A stretch of DNA of 64,000 nucleotides from Rhizobium sullae (GTDB taxonomy: Bacteria > Pseudomonadota > Alphaproteobacteria > Rhizobiales > Rhizobiaceae). Shown piece after piece: positions 7,160-16,876 of the stretch. The DNA lies in assembly GCF_025200715.1 (NCBI RefSeq), contig NZ_CP104143.1, positions 2,108,001-2,172,000 on the forward strand, written 5' to 3'. Below the pieces are notes generated by a model, which was not told the origin of the DNA, made no database searches, and saw nothing but the letters and a program-made list of their open reading frames with translations. The position numbers and the translations under genes were made by a program. Every line of letters begins with the position of its first letter. Position 1 is the first letter of the stretch.

Positions 7160-8113
7160 ATGGCACAGAAGTCGATCGATCACGCCTTTACGGCAACCAG
7201 CCTCACTTCGACGGCCACCGATCCGACCTTTGCCGGCGCGCTTTCGTTCATGCGGCGGCGGTTCACGAAGGATCTCGTGGGCGCCGACGCTGTTGTCTGG
7301 GGCGTCCCTTTTGACGCAGCAACCTCCAACAGACCGGGAACGCGCTTCGGGCCGCAGGCGATCCGCCGCGCCTCGGCAATCTTCGACAACGATCCGCAGT
7401 ATCCCTTCAATCGCGAGATTTTCGCCGAGATGGCGGTGATCGACTACGGCGACTGCTTGCTCGACTACGGCAATCACCAAGAGACGCCGGCGGCCATCGA
7501 GCGGCAGGCAAACACAATTCTCGACAGCGGCGCCTTCATGCTGACGCTCGGCGGCGATCACTATGTCACATGGCCGATCGTGAAAGCGCATGCCGCCAGG
7601 CACGGACCGCTGGCGCTGGTGCAGTTCGACGCACATCAGGATACCTGGCTCGACGACGACCGGCGGATCGACCACGGCTCCTTCGTGGCGCGCGCCGTTC
7701 GCGACGGCATCATCGATGCCGGCCGCTCCATCCAGATCGGCATCCGCACCCACGCGCCGGAGGATTTCGGCATCCGGATTCTCTACGGCCACCAGGTCGA
7801 AGAGATGAGCGCCGCCGAGATCGCTTCGATAGTGATCTCGCACACGAATGGCGCTCCAGTCTATCTGACCTTCGATATCGACTGCCTCGATCCGGCCTAT
7901 GCGCCGGGCACTGGCACGCCGGTTGCCGGCGGGCCGTCGAGCGCCAAGATTCTTTCGGTCCTGCAGCGCCTGCACCAGCTCGATATCCGCGGCGCGGACG
8001 TGGTCGAGGTCTCGCCGCCCTACGATCACGCAGATATCAGCGCCATTGCGGGGGCGACAGTCGCGATGTATATGCTGGGGCTCCGCGCCGAGAGGCGCGC
8101 GGCGGCACGCTGA
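7160..8113 (+). CDS. speB: Agmatinase (ureohydrolase family)
   Basis: The 317-residue protein is a ureohydrolase with the three manganese-binding signatures: GGDHYVTWP, QFDAHQDTW and TFDIDCLDPAYAPGTG. The early segment NRPGTRFGPQAIRRAS is typical of the agmatinase branch, which hydrolyses agmatine to putrescine and urea. Guanidinobutyrase or another guanidino-acid hydrolase activity cannot be excluded by sequence alone. The ATG at 7160 has GGAGGG upstream. It follows phhA by 83 bp on the same strand, and argC follows 78 bp later, so it may be co-transcribed with arginine biosynthesis. Confidence 0.88.
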   Translation: MAQKSIDHAFTATSLTSTATDPTFAGALSFMRRRFTKDLVGADAVVWGVPFDAATSNRPGTRFGPQAIRRASAIFDNDPQYPFNREIFAEMAVIDYGDCLLDYGNHQETPAAIERQANTILDSGAFMLTLGGDHYVTWPIVKAHAARHGPLALVQFDAHQDTWLDDDRRIDHGSFVARAVRDGIIDAGRSIQIGIRTHAPEDFGIRILYGHQVEEMSAAEIASIVISHTNGAPVYLTFDIDCLDPAYAPGTGTPVAGGPSSAKILSVLQRLHQLDIRGADVVEVSPPYDHADISAIAGATVAMYMLGLRAERRAAAR

Positions 8114-8191
8114 GGTCGTTATCAATCTGACTCAACTTCATGGCACATTGATCCGGAAGCAATCCGAACTCATTGAAAGCGCAGGATTATC

Positions 8192-9124
8192 ATGGCACCG
8201 AAAATCTTCATCGATGGCGAACACGGCACGACGGGTCTGCAGATCCGCACGCGCATGGCCGGCCGGCGTGATGTCGAGCTTTTGTCCATTCCGGAAGCCG
8301 AACGCCGCAATGCCGCAATGCGCGAGGACATGCTGAACAGCGCGGATATAGCCATCCTCTGCCTGCCCGACGATGCGTCGAAGGAAGCCGTTCAGATGGT
8401 TTCGGCGAACAACAATACGCGCGTCATCGACACGTCGACCGCCTTCCGCGTCAATCCTGGCTGGGCCTACGGGTTTGCCGAAATGGACAAGGAGCAGGCC
8501 GGTAAGATCAGGGCCGCCCGCTTCGTCGCCAATCCGGGCTGCTATCCGACGGGCGCCATCGGCCTCATCCGGCCGCTGCGTGCCGCCGGCATCCTGCCGG
8601 ACGGCTATCCGGTCACCGTCAACGCGGTCTCCGGCTATACCGGAGGCGGCAAGCAGATGATCGCGCAGATCGAAGACCAAAGCCGCGAAGACGCGATCAC
8701 CGCGCCGCATTTCCTTTACGGCCTGCCGCTGACCCACAAGCATGTGCCGGAAATGAAAATCCATGGTCTGCTCGACCGCGCGCCGATCTTCTCGCCTTCC
8801 GTCGGCAAGTTCCCGCAAGGCATGATCGTGCAGGTGCCGCTCTATCTCGACGATCTCCCGGGTGACGTGACGCTAGAGAGCATCCATGCGGCGCTGACGG
8901 CCCATTATGCCGGCCAGGACATCGTCACGGTCGTGCCGCTCGAGAAAAGCCGCACGCTTCCCCGCATTGATGCCGTCGAGCTTGCCGGCAAGGACACGAT
9001 GAAGCTCTTCGTGTTCGGAACGCCCGGCGCGGGCCAGATCAACCTCGTCGCCCTGCTCGACAATCTCGGCAAGGGGGCCTCGGGCGCAGCCGTCCAGAAC
9101 ATGGACCTGATGCTCGCCTCGTAA
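8192..9124 (+). CDS. argC: N-acetyl-gamma-glutamyl-phosphate reductase (type 2)
   Basis: The 310-residue protein begins [20 protein letters not shown], the nucleotide-binding start of the short type-2 ArgC class. The catalytic cysteine is in [12 protein letters not shown] (about residue 117). Later segments [10 protein letters not shown] and [11 protein letters not shown] are conserved in the family. It reduces N-acetylglutamyl phosphate to the semialdehyde with NADPH in arginine biosynthesis. The order rpsI-speB-argC is, as I recall, shared with Sinorhizobium, except that the lrp-phhA pair intervenes here. An 8-bp inverted repeat follows the stop but has no T-tract. Confidence 0.95.
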   Translation: MAPKIFIDGEHGTTGLQIRTRMAGRRDVELLSIPEAERRNAAMREDMLNSADIAILCLPDDASKEAVQMVSANNNTRVIDTSTAFRVNPGWAYGFAEMDKEQAGKIRAARFVANPGCYPTGAIGLIRPLRAAGILPDGYPVTVNAVSGYTGGGKQMIAQIEDQSREDAITAPHFLYGLPLTHKHVPEMKIHGLLDRAPIFSPSVGKFPQGMIVQVPLYLDDLPGDVTLESIHAALTAHYAGQDIVTVVPLEKSRTLPRIDAVELAGKDTMKLFVFGTPGAGQINLVALLDNLGKGASGAAVQNMDLMLAS

Positions 9125-9204
9125 ACCGTCCGGAGCCCCGCCGACATGCCGAACGATACGCTTCGGCGGGCGTTGCCGAATAGTTTCCGCAGCGCTGTCA
9201 GAGG

Positions 9205-9912
9205 ATGGTATCCTTGCGTTGATCTTTTTGGCCTTCGTTGCCGGGCTCGCGCGCGGCTTTCGGGCCTCGGGGCGGCGCTGATCTTCATTCCGCTCGGCGA
9301 AGCGACCGTCGGCCGGAAGCTGATTCCGCCCGTTTTGCTGCTCATTGACGGACTTGCGACGCTCGGCATGATTCCACCTGCCTGGCACAGCGGCAACCGG
9401 CGCGAGGTGTTCGCGATGGCGGCCGGCGCAGCGCTCGGCGTTCCTGCGGGCACAGTCGCACTTGCGCTGATGTGATGCTCCGCTGGATCATCACCGTCAT
9501 CCCCATCTCACTGCTGGCACCGCTCGTATCCGGCTGGCGCTACCACGGCGAGCCGCGCGCCGCTCAGTGCCGGGGTCGGCCTCACCAGCGGCGCGGCACA
9601 GCTCGGCGACCCGCCGGTCGTTGCGTATTGGGCCGGCGGCAAGAGCGACTTCACCCCTGTCCGGGCGAATGTCATCCTCTACTTCGCGATCTCCACCCGA
9701 TTCAGCGCGATCAGCTATTATGCCGGAGGGCTTTTCGTCCAGGCCGTCTTCGCGCTGACGCTCGTCGTTCTGCCGGGCTATGCGCTCGGCCTCTATGACG
9801 GCTCGAAGCTATTCGGATTGGTAAGGAGAGCACCTTCCGGCTGATCTGCTATCTGCTCATCGCCGCGGCCGCCATCATCGGCATGCCGGCGCTCGACGGG
9901 ATTTTGCAGTAA
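9205..9912 (+). pseudogene. TauE/SafE-family permease pseudogene (about four frameshifts)
   Basis: The DNA encodes an entire TauE/SafE (sulfite exporter-like) membrane protein, but only if the frame is changed repeatedly. Frame 1 gives LIFLAFVAGLARGF near 9219-9260. After loss of one base it continues as GAALIFIPLGEATVGRKL to about 9475. The next frame gives LRWIITVIPISLLAPLVSGW to about 9560, and a third gives AQLGDPPVVAYWAGG and VILYFAISTRFSAISYYAGG to about 9840. A last shift gives FRLICYLLIAAAAIIGMPAL and ends at the stop 9910-9912. Base composition matches the neighbours, so this is recent decay in place. It lies between argC and the COX15 gene. Confidence 0.85.
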
Positions 9913-9933
9913 GCGCCCAACGCCACCTCCTGC

Positions 9934-11037
9934 TCAGTCTCTTTCGGCAACTATCGTGTCGCGCGGAAACTCGCCGTAGAAGGCGCGCCAGTTGGCGACG
10001 GCGAAGCCCAGGACGACGAGGGCACCGGCCTGGTGCAGAAGACCCCAATGAAGCGGGACCTGCAGGAGGAGTGTGGCGATGCCGATTGCGGCCTGCAGCG
10101 CGACGAGCGCGAAGAGGACGACGGCGCGGCGGGCGTGGGTGGTTTGAGGGGCTGCGCGGAGCGCGATCACCATGTTGATCAACGCGAGCGCGAAGAGCGC
10201 GTAGGCGCCGGCGCGATGGATGAACTGTACGGTCTTCGGGTTTTCAAAGAAGTTGATCCAGGCGGGCTGCTGGATAAGAAGATCGGACGGGATGATCGCG
10301 CCATCCATCAGCGGCCAGGTGTTGTAGGTGAAGCCTGCATCGAGGCCGGCAACCAGCGCGCCGAGATAGATCTGGAAGAGCGAGAGGGCTGCGATTATCG
10401 CAGCCCATGTCCGCGAGCTTGCGGTGGGCGCGGCGTCATCCGAATGGGGAGAAAGGCCCCGCATGATCCACATGCAGGCCGCAAAGATCAGACAGGCCAT
10501 GACGAGGTGCGTCGCCAGGCGATACTGGCTGACATCGGTGCGGACCGAAAGACCGGAAGAGACCATCCACCAGCCGATGAAGCCCTGCAGGCCGCCGAGC
10601 GCCAGGATGCCGATGAGCGGCCAGCGCAGATGCCGTTCGACCATGCCCGCCACCCAGAAATAGGCAAGCGGCAAAGCAAAAATGACGCCGATCCCGCGGG
10701 CGATCAGCCGATGCGCCCATTCCCACCAGAAGATGGTCTTGAAATCCTCGACGGTCATGTCGCTATTCAACTGCTGGAATTCGGGGATGCGCTGGTAGAG
10801 CTTGAACTCTTCCTCCCATTCGGCGGCAGTGAGCGGCGGAACGATCCCATGGATCGGCTTCCATTCGGTGATCGAGAGGCCGGAATTGGTAAGCCGCGTC
10901 GCGCCGCCGACGAGGACGAGACTGACGAGCGCGAGAAGCACGAAACCAAGCCACATGCGGAGCGCGCGGCGGTTCCTGTCCAGCCTGTGGACCTCGCTCA
11001 AGATCGCCTGTTCCGTGGTCGAGTTTGCGACAGCCAT
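9934..11037 (-). CDS. ctaA: Heme A synthase (COX15/CtaA)
   Basis: The 367-residue inner-membrane protein has eight hydrophobic segments and the heme-ligand histidines of the COX15 class in EWAHRLIARG, LATHLVMACL, FIHRAGAYALF and LLHQAGALV. The N-terminal signature GGATRLTNSGLSITEWKP is diagnostic. It oxidises heme O to heme A for cytochrome aa3 oxidase. A longer frame extends to 11271, but the ATG at 11037 (MAVANSTTEQAILSEVHRLD) has AGAAGGAGC just upstream and fits the family length. It diverges from the small DUF2842-like gene at 11149. Confidence 0.94.
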   Translation of the reverse strand: MAVANSTTEQAILSEVHRLDRNRRALRMWLGFVLLALVSLVLVGGATRLTNSGLSITEWKPIHGIVPPLTAAEWEEEFKLYQRIPEFQQLNSDMTVEDFKTIFWWEWAHRLIARGIGVIFALPLAYFWVAGMVERHLRWPLIGILALGGLQGFIGWWMVSSGLSVRTDVSQYRLATHLVMACLIFAACMWIMRGLSPHSDDAAPTASSRTWAAIIAALSLFQIYLGALVAGLDAGFTYNTWPLMDGAIIPSDLLIQQPAWINFFENPKTVQFIHRAGAYALFALALINMVIALRAAPQTTHARRAVVLFALVALQAAIGIATLLLQVPLHWGLLHQAGALVVLGFAVANWRAFYGEFPRDTIVAERD

Positions 11038-11148
11038 GATTGCTCCTTCTTTCCGGCAGTTGATTTGCCCCACCGGCTCATGCAAAACAAGCCCCGAAGC
11101 TTTGCGGCATGCCGTCGCGCCGCTCCATACGTTCCGGAAAGAGAATTC

Positions 11149-11358
11149 ATGCCCGTCCGCTTGCGCAAATTCATCGGCACGATCCTCATCGTCGTTCTCG
11201 TGATTCTTTATGCGCTTTTGGCGAACACGATCGCCGTCGCGACGCTCGCGGAATCCCCGTGGTGGGTCCACCTTCTCTATTTCTCGCTGACGGGCCTTCT
11301 CTGGGTTCTACCAGCTATGCTGATCATCAGATGGATGGCCGGCCCGCCGCCGAAGTGA
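11149..11358 (+). CDS. DUF2842-like small membrane protein
   Basis: This 69-residue protein starts MPVRLRKFIGTILIVVLVIL and has two hydrophobic segments (about residues 8-30 and 40-62) separated by an ESPWWVHLLYF loop. Length and sequence fit the DUF2842 family common in alphaproteobacteria, which has no known function. A GAAAGAGAATTC ribosome site precedes the ATG. It is divergent from the heme A synthase gene, as I recall from other rhizobia, which hints at a role near the respiratory chain without showing it. Confidence 0.75.
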   Translation: MPVRLRKFIGTILIVVLVILYALLANTIAVATLAESPWWVHLLYFSLTGLLWVLPAMLIIRWMAGPPPK

Positions 11359-11481
11359 GTGCCGTTAACGCCGGAATAACCGTGATCCGCGGAAAAGACG
11401 ACCTCCCCTCTTGCATTTAAGCCAAATGAAGGCACTCGCCCTTTATGTTTCCGGCCAAGCCATCTTGACCGGAGAAGACCC

Positions 11482-12720
11482 GTGCAGACGCAAAAGCTCG
11501 ATGCCCATCAACCGCCGCTCGACGAAGCGGCGAAAGCCGACACCAGCATCGCAAGCATTCACTCACTTGGTGCGAAGCTCGCCGTCGCAGAACTCGATGT
11601 CACGGTCTTCGACACGATGGCGCCGCTGGAAAAGGATTGGCGCGCGCTGGAGCGGAACAATCTGACATCGCTCCATCAGGCCTATGACTGGTGTCACAGC
11701 TGGGTCAGCGCCTACAGACGGCCGCTCGCCATTTTGCGGGGCGTCTGCGGGCTAGAGACGGCCTTTATCCTGCCGGTTGAAATCGAACGCGTCCATGGCG
11801 TGCGGATCGCGAAATTCATCGGTGCCGATCACAGCAATATCAATACGGGGCTTTTCTCGGAGCATGTTCTCCACGGCAGCGGTGATCTCGACGCGCATCG
11901 GTTCGCCAAGAGCCTTCGCCACGCCCTCCGCGGCAAGGCCGATATGCTGCTGCTGCAGAACGTCCCGCTGGAATGGCGCGGCCGGAGGAACCCGCTCGGC
12001 CTGCTGCCGGTGGTGCAGAACCAGAACCACGCCTATCAGCTGCCGCTGCTTGAAGACTTCGAGGCGACCCTCAAGCAATTGAACGCCAAGAGCCGCCGGA
12101 AGAAGTTTCGGGTGCAATCGAAGCGGCTCGAGGCCATTGGCGGCTTCGACTATGTCGCAGGCGGGATGGCCGACGAGCAGCACGCCTTTCTTGAGCAGTT
12201 CTTTGCGCAGAAAGCCGAGCGCTTCAAGGCACTCGGGCTGCTTGACGTCTTTGCGGATGCGGATACGCGGGCTTTCCTCCATGGCCTGATCGATATTCGC
12301 AACGGCGATGATTTCGGGCTGCAGATGCACGCGATCCGCCTCAAGGGCGAGAATGAAGGCCATATCGCCGCGTTGTCCGGCATTTCGCGCAAGGGCGATC
12401 ACGTGGTCTGCCAATTCAGCTCGATCGACGAGAGCCTGGCGGCCGATGCAAGCCCGGGCGAATTCCTCTTTTGGCAGATGATTTCCGGCCTGCATGGGAA
12501 GGGCACCGCGCTCTTCGATTTCGGCCTCGGCGACCAGGTCTACAAGCGCTCCTGGGCACCGATCGAAACGGATCACCACGACGTCATACTGCCGGTCTCT
12601 GCTATCGGACGCATCGCCGGGATTGCACACCGGATGATCACGCGGAGCAAGGCCTATATCAAGGCCCGCCCGGATCTCTATAAATTCGCACAGCGCATCC
12701 GGGCAAAGATCGGCGCCTGA
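11482..12720 (+). CDS. GNAT-type acyltransferase of the polysaccharide cluster (CelD/BioF2-like)
   Basis: The 412-residue cytoplasmic protein has the double GNAT fold of the CelD/Acetyltransf_6 group. The core LNAKSRRKKFRVQSKRLEAI (residues about 195-214) and the C-terminal half ending LFDFGLGDQVYKRSWAP are typical. These proteins are usually coded beside exopolysaccharide genes and are thought to transfer acetyl, amino-acid or similar groups during polymer assembly. The start is GTG 11482, after GGAGAAGACCC. It converges on the Wzz-like gene, whose stop codon abuts its own, and opens an 8-kb cell-surface polysaccharide region. Confidence 0.78.
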   Translation: MQTQKLDAHQPPLDEAAKADTSIASIHSLGAKLAVAELDVTVFDTMAPLEKDWRALERNNLTSLHQAYDWCHSWVSAYRRPLAILRGVCGLETAFILPVEIERVHGVRIAKFIGADHSNINTGLFSEHVLHGSGDLDAHRFAKSLRHALRGKADMLLLQNVPLEWRGRRNPLGLLPVVQNQNHAYQLPLLEDFEATLKQLNAKSRRKKFRVQSKRLEAIGGFDYVAGGMADEQHAFLEQFFAQKAERFKALGLLDVFADADTRAFLHGLIDIRNGDDFGLQMHAIRLKGENEGHIAALSGISRKGDHVVCQFSSIDESLAADASPGEFLFWQMISGLHGKGTALFDFGLGDQVYKRSWAPIETDHHDVILPVSAIGRIAGIAHRMITRSKAYIKARPDLYKFAQRIRAKIGA

Positions 12721-14874
12721 TCAGGCGGCGTGGCGTCGGAGGTCGTCCGCGATGGCCTCGCCGCCGGACATCAGCACGACTCGCTGATAGCCCGCCTTCT
12801 CGAACTCCGTCATCGCGAAGACGAATTCCTCTTCGATCACCTCCGGCATCGAAAGGATGATCTCGACATCCTTGCTGCGCGTGAGGCGGGAGACGCCGGC
12901 AACATCCGCTGCGCCGCACTCGACGATCACGAGGTCGTAGGCAGAGGACAATGCATCGAGCAGCAGCGAAAGCCGGTCTGCGCCGCGCATCGCCTGACGG
13001 ATATCGCTGGTGCCTTGCGGGATCAGGTGCGCGTCGGAGTGCCGATCGCCATGGATCGTTTCACCGAAGGCGGCAGCACCGCAGAGCAGATCGGTGACGC
13101 CCGGCGCGTTCAGATCCTCAGCCATCAGCTCGGTCGGATAGCCGGAACCGGTCATGTCGACCAGAACCACGCGCCGGCCGGCATCGGTCAGCGTGCGGGC
13201 AAGTGTAACGGTTGCCGCGGAGCCATCATCACCGGTTGGCGATATCGCGACGGCGAGCGTTGCCCGGCTGCTCGTCAGGTAGTCCGCGACGGAGCTGATC
13301 GAGAATTCGTTTTCTTCTTGCAGAGCTGCATGCGGTTCTGCGGAAGCCTCCTCCGCAGGCTCCTCCTCCACCGGTGCCGAAAGCATGCTGGGCTTGACGT
13401 CACGCCTGGCTTTCGGCGCCGCGGCGGCCTGCCTGCCTTCCTCGATCGGCGCGGCGGCGGGCTCGACGCTGCCGACGACCGGGCGCAAGGCCCGGCCGCT
13501 GAAGAGCTCAGCGAGCATTATGACGATCGCGCTCGTGATCAGTGTCGCGATGGCGGCAACGGCAACGATCGGCACGACTTTCGGGAAATACGGATCGACT
13601 GGCTCGATGGCGCTCGAGACGATGCGCGCATCCGCCGGGCTTGAATTGCTGTCGGCGCGGGAAGCGGCTTCCCGGTAGCGCGCGAGGTAGGTTTCGAGCA
13701 GCTGGCGCTGGGCGTTCGCCTCGCGCTGCAGCGCGTTGAGGCCGACCTCGTCCTCGCCCGCCTGGGCACTGTTTGCCTGCAACGTGCCGGACTGGCGCTC
13801 GAGTTCGGCGGCCCGAAGACCGGCGACCTTCGCCTCGCTCTCGATGCCGGCCAGGATCTTCTGCGTCTCCTGGCGGATCTGCGTCTTGATGTCGGCAAGC
13901 TGCGCACGCAGGCTCTTCAGCCTCGGATGGTTGTTGAGCAGCGACGTGCTGAGATCGGAAATCTGCGACTGGAGGCCGGATTCGGTGGCCTTCAGGCGCT
14001 GCATGGATTGCGACGCCATGATGTCCGGCAGCGTATCCGACGCCTCGCCGGAGGCAAGGGCGTTGCGGACGGACTGGGCGCGTGCCTCCGCATTTGCCTT
14101 CTCGCCGCGCACGCGGGTCAGCTCGGCTGAGATATCATTGAGCTGCTGCTGCGGAAAATTGCTGCCGCCGTTCGTTGGCAGGAGGCCGTGCTTGGCCCGG
14201 TATTCGGCAACCTTTTGCTCGGCCTCGCTCACCTTCCGGCGGAGGCTGTCGATTTCCGGCTCGAGCCAGCGGGTGGCTTCGGAGTTCGTATCGAGTTTGG
14301 CGCCGCTCTGCGTCGCGAGATAGACATTCGCCATGGCATTCGGGATGCGCGCGGCAACCTTCGGGTCTTTCGACGTGAAGGTGATGCCGATGACGCGCGA
14401 ACCCGGAACCTGGTAAACCTGGAGACGTTCCATGAACGCGTCGATCACCCGCTCTTCCGGCGGATTTTCGAGCGGGTTCTTCTTGATTTGCAGCGCCACG
14501 AGGATATCGCTCAGGGCCGAGCCGTTGGCGGCATTGTCGAACTCGGGCAGCTCGTAGAGCTTCTCGCTGTTGATGACCTGCTTGATGATATCGGCGGACT
14601 GCAGGAGCTGAACCTGGCTTGCAATGTTCAACTCGTCGAGCAGCGGCCCGGCATTACCGTCGTTCGGCCGCGTATTGGCGAAGGCCGGTGCGCGCTGCTC
14701 AATCAGCAGACGCGTTTCGGCACGGTATTTCGGCGAGATCATCTTGGCGCCGGCAAAGGCAACCCCTGCCCCGATCAGCGTGATCGCGAGAACCTTTAGC
14801 CGGCGCGTCCAGACTGCTCGCGCGAGCTGGCCAAGGTCGATGTCCACATCCTGATTACCCGCTACGCCGGACAT
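12721..14874 (-). CDS. Wzz/BY-kinase-like polysaccharide co-polymerase with degenerate P-loop
   Basis: The 717-residue inner-membrane protein has an N-terminal Wzz domain (DVDIDLGQLARAVWTRR, transmembrane helix near residues 27-47) and a long coiled-coil periplasmic part (about 180-430). A second membrane helix (VVPIVAVAAIATLITSAIVI) and a cytoplasmic C-terminal domain follow. The C-domain resembles a bacterial tyrosine kinase (LTDAGRRVVLVDM is the Walker A' strand). The P-loop, however, reads SPTGDDGSAATVTLA, lacking the GKS/T lysine, and no tyrosine cluster ends the protein. It probably sets chain length or partners the export channel without kinase activity. The start is ATG 14874 with GGAG upstream; it diverges from the Wza-like gene. 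Confidence 0.85.
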   Translation of the reverse strand: MSGVAGNQDVDIDLGQLARAVWTRRLKVLAITLIGAGVAFAGAKMISPKYRAETRLLIEQRAPAFANTRPNDGNAGPLLDELNIASQVQLLQSADIIKQVINSEKLYELPEFDNAANGSALSDILVALQIKKNPLENPPEERVIDAFMERLQVYQVPGSRVIGITFTSKDPKVAARIPNAMANVYLATQSGAKLDTNSEATRWLEPEIDSLRRKVSEAEQKVAEYRAKHGLLPTNGGSNFPQQQLNDISAELTRVRGEKANAEARAQSVRNALASGEASDTLPDIMASQSMQRLKATESGLQSQISDLSTSLLNNHPRLKSLRAQLADIKTQIRQETQKILAGIESEAKVAGLRAAELERQSGTLQANSAQAGEDEVGLNALQREANAQRQLLETYLARYREAASRADSNSSPADARIVSSAIEPVDPYFPKVVPIVAVAAIATLITSAIVIMLAELFSGRALRPVVGSVEPAAAPIEEGRQAAAAPKARRDVKPSMLSAPVEEEPAEEASAEPHAALQEENEFSISSVADYLTSSRATLAVAISPTGDDGSAATVTLARTLTDAGRRVVLVDMTGSGYPTELMAEDLNAPGVTDLLCGAAAFGETIHGDRHSDAHLIPQGTSDIRQAMRGADRLSLLLDALSSAYDLVIVECGAADVAGVSRLTRSKDVEIILSMPEVIEEEFVFAMTEFEKAGYQRVVLMSGGEAIADDLRRHAA

Positions 14875-15067
14875 ACTCGTACTCCAAGAACAAACATGGC
14901 GCGAAGTGTAAACGACTATAGTAACCCGACGGTTAATGTTGCCTGGCACAAGCAAAGCAAAGCGTGACCGGGCGAAGAGCAAAAAATCCGACGCATTTTT
15001 ACCGGCCATTAACCCTAACGGATCGATAACGGCAGCATCGAGTTCGTTTCCTGTGAGCATAACGCGG

Positions 15068-15643
15068 ATGCTTTTCGCCCAGCCCAAGACGCTTCTGGCT
15101 CTGAGCCTTGTCGCAATGACGGCGGCATTGAGCGGCTGCAACACCTATAAGCCAGCGCCGAGAGCTTTCAACCAGGCCACCATCCAGCCCTATGCGCTCG
15201 ACAGCGGCGACCGCCTGCGCATCACCGTTTTTGATCAGCCGAGCATGACCAATACCTATATGGTCGATCAGGCCGGCTACATCGCCTTCCCGCTCGTCGG
15301 ACAGGTGCCTGCGCGCGGACGCACGCTGCAGCAGCTTTCCGGCCAGATCGCCCAAAAACTGCAGCAGGGTTATCTGCGCGACCCCGACGTGACGATCGAT
15401 GTCGACCGCTACCGTTCCATCTTCATCATGGGCGAAGTCGGCCAGCCGGGCCAGTATTCCTATGTGCCGGGCATGACGGTGCAGAACGCGATCGCCGTTG
15501 CCGGCGGCTTCACCTCCCGCGCCAATCAGGGCACGGTCGACGTCACCCGCAAGATCAACGGCCAAGTACTGACCGGACGCGTCAACATTTCATCCTCGAT
15601 CATCGCCGGCGACACGATCTATGTCCGCGAACGGCTGTTCTGA
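15068..15643 (+). CDS. Wza-like outer-membrane polysaccharide export lipoprotein
   Basis: The 191-residue protein has a lipoprotein signal (lipobox LSGC, Cys near residue 23), then a Poly_export domain (YALDSGDRLRITVFDQ) and a SLBB domain (GEVGQPGQYSYVPGMTVQNA). It is a short OPX protein without the C-terminal membrane helix of full-size Wza, as common in rhizobia. It should form or gate the outer-membrane exit for the polymer. Two starts are possible, ATG 15068 and GTG 15053, neither with a strong ribosome site; the first gives a cleaner signal peptide. It is followed after 6 bp by the glycosyltransferase gene. Confidence 0.85.
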   Translation: MLFAQPKTLLALSLVAMTAALSGCNTYKPAPRAFNQATIQPYALDSGDRLRITVFDQPSMTNTYMVDQAGYIAFPLVGQVPARGRTLQQLSGQIAQKLQQGYLRDPDVTIDVDRYRSIFIMGEVGQPGQYSYVPGMTVQNAIAVAGGFTSRANQGTVDVTRKINGQVLTGRVNISSSIIAGDTIYVRERLF

Positions 15644-15649
15644 TCGCTG

Positions 15650-16831
15650 ATGGCTGAACAGCGACCTCTCCGCATACTCCATTGTTTCAGGTCCCCCGTT
15701 GGCGGGATATTTCGCCATGTTCGCGATTTGGTGGAAGAACACAGCAAGGCGGGACATGAGGTCGGCATCCTCTGCGACAGTTCCACCGGGGGCGAGCACG
15801 AGGACCGGCTGTTCGACGATATCCGTCCCTACCTCTCGCTCGGGCTGACGCGCATACCGATCCGGCGCTCCGTCGCGCTCTCCGATATCGGAGTGATATG
15901 GGACACATACAACAAAATCAAAAGTTTGCGGCCGGACGTGCTGCACGGACACGGCGCCAAGGGCGGCGTGCTCGCGCGGCTTGTCGGCTCAGCCTTGCGG
16001 GTGAACAGGTATCGCGTAGCCCGCCTCTATACCGCCCATGGCGGAAGCCTGCACTATTCCCGCTCGTCGCTCACCGGACAGTTCATTCTGCGGATGGAGC
16101 GGCTGCAGGAATATTTCACCGATGCCCTCGTTTTCATCTGCGAATACGAGCGCGACACCTATGCAAAGAAGGTCGGACGGCCGAGGCCCATGACGCGGCT
16201 GATCTACAACGGGATCGGAGAGCGGGATTTTCAGATCATCCCCACACGATCCGACGCCGTGCATTTCATCTATGTCGGCATGCTCCGAGACCTCAAGGGT
16301 CCCGATCTGTTTGTGGACGCATTTGCCAAAACCGAACGGCTGATCGGACGGCCCCTCTCGGCGCTGATGATCGGCGACGGGCCGGATCGCGAGAAATACC
16401 GCGACATGATGGTCGAACGCGGCCTCGGCAAGCGTATCGGCATGCTGCCGCCCATGCGTGTGCAGGAAGCCTTCGGGATGTCGCAGAACCTGGTGGTGCC
16501 ATCCCGCGCCGAAGCCATGCCCTACATCATCCTCGAAGGACTCGGCGCCGGAAAGACCGTCATCGCCAGCCGCGTCGGCGGCATCCCGGAAGTGCTCGGC
16601 GGGAACAGTCCCGCTCTCGTCGCACCTGACAACGCGGATGACCTTGCCCGCGTCATGGCCGAAGCGCTGACGACACCCGGCTGGCATCATGCCGTGATGC
16701 CTTCGATCGACTCGGTGAAATCCGTTTTTTCCGCTGCCGTGATGGCAAGAGATGTCCTGAAACTGTACCACACGCTCGTCGAGGGGGCGCCGACCTCCGA
16801 AACCTATGAGGCATCCGTAAATCTTTCTTAG
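15650..16831 (+). CDS. GT4-family glycosyltransferase
   Basis: The 393-residue protein has the GT-B fold of family 4. The N-terminal acceptor domain carries SPVGGIFRHVRDL and DVLHGHGAKGGVLARL. The C-terminal nucleotide-sugar domain carries FIYVGMLRDLKGPDLFVDAF and the E-x7-E motif inside EAMPYIILEGLGAG. It transfers a sugar onto a lipid-linked intermediate at the cytoplasmic face of the inner membrane; the sugar is not predictable. It starts 6 bp after the export lipoprotein gene and precedes the polyprenyl-phosphate sugar transferase gene, so all appear to be one operon. Confidence 0.87.
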   Translation: MAEQRPLRILHCFRSPVGGIFRHVRDLVEEHSKAGHEVGILCDSSTGGEHEDRLFDDIRPYLSLGLTRIPIRRSVALSDIGVIWDTYNKIKSLRPDVLHGHGAKGGVLARLVGSALRVNRYRVARLYTAHGGSLHYSRSSLTGQFILRMERLQEYFTDALVFICEYERDTYAKKVGRPRPMTRLIYNGIGERDFQIIPTRSDAVHFIYVGMLRDLKGPDLFVDAFAKTERLIGRPLSALMIGDGPDREKYRDMMVERGLGKRIGMLPPMRVQEAFGMSQNLVVPSRAEAMPYIILEGLGAGKTVIASRVGGIPEVLGGNSPALVAPDNADDLARVMAEALTTPGWHHAVMPSIDSVKSVFSAAVMARDVLKLYHTLVEGAPTSETYEASVNLS

Positions 16832-16876
16832 GGCCTTTCTGCTAATGCCGTTTGAGACAACGAGCGGCTGAAGCCC

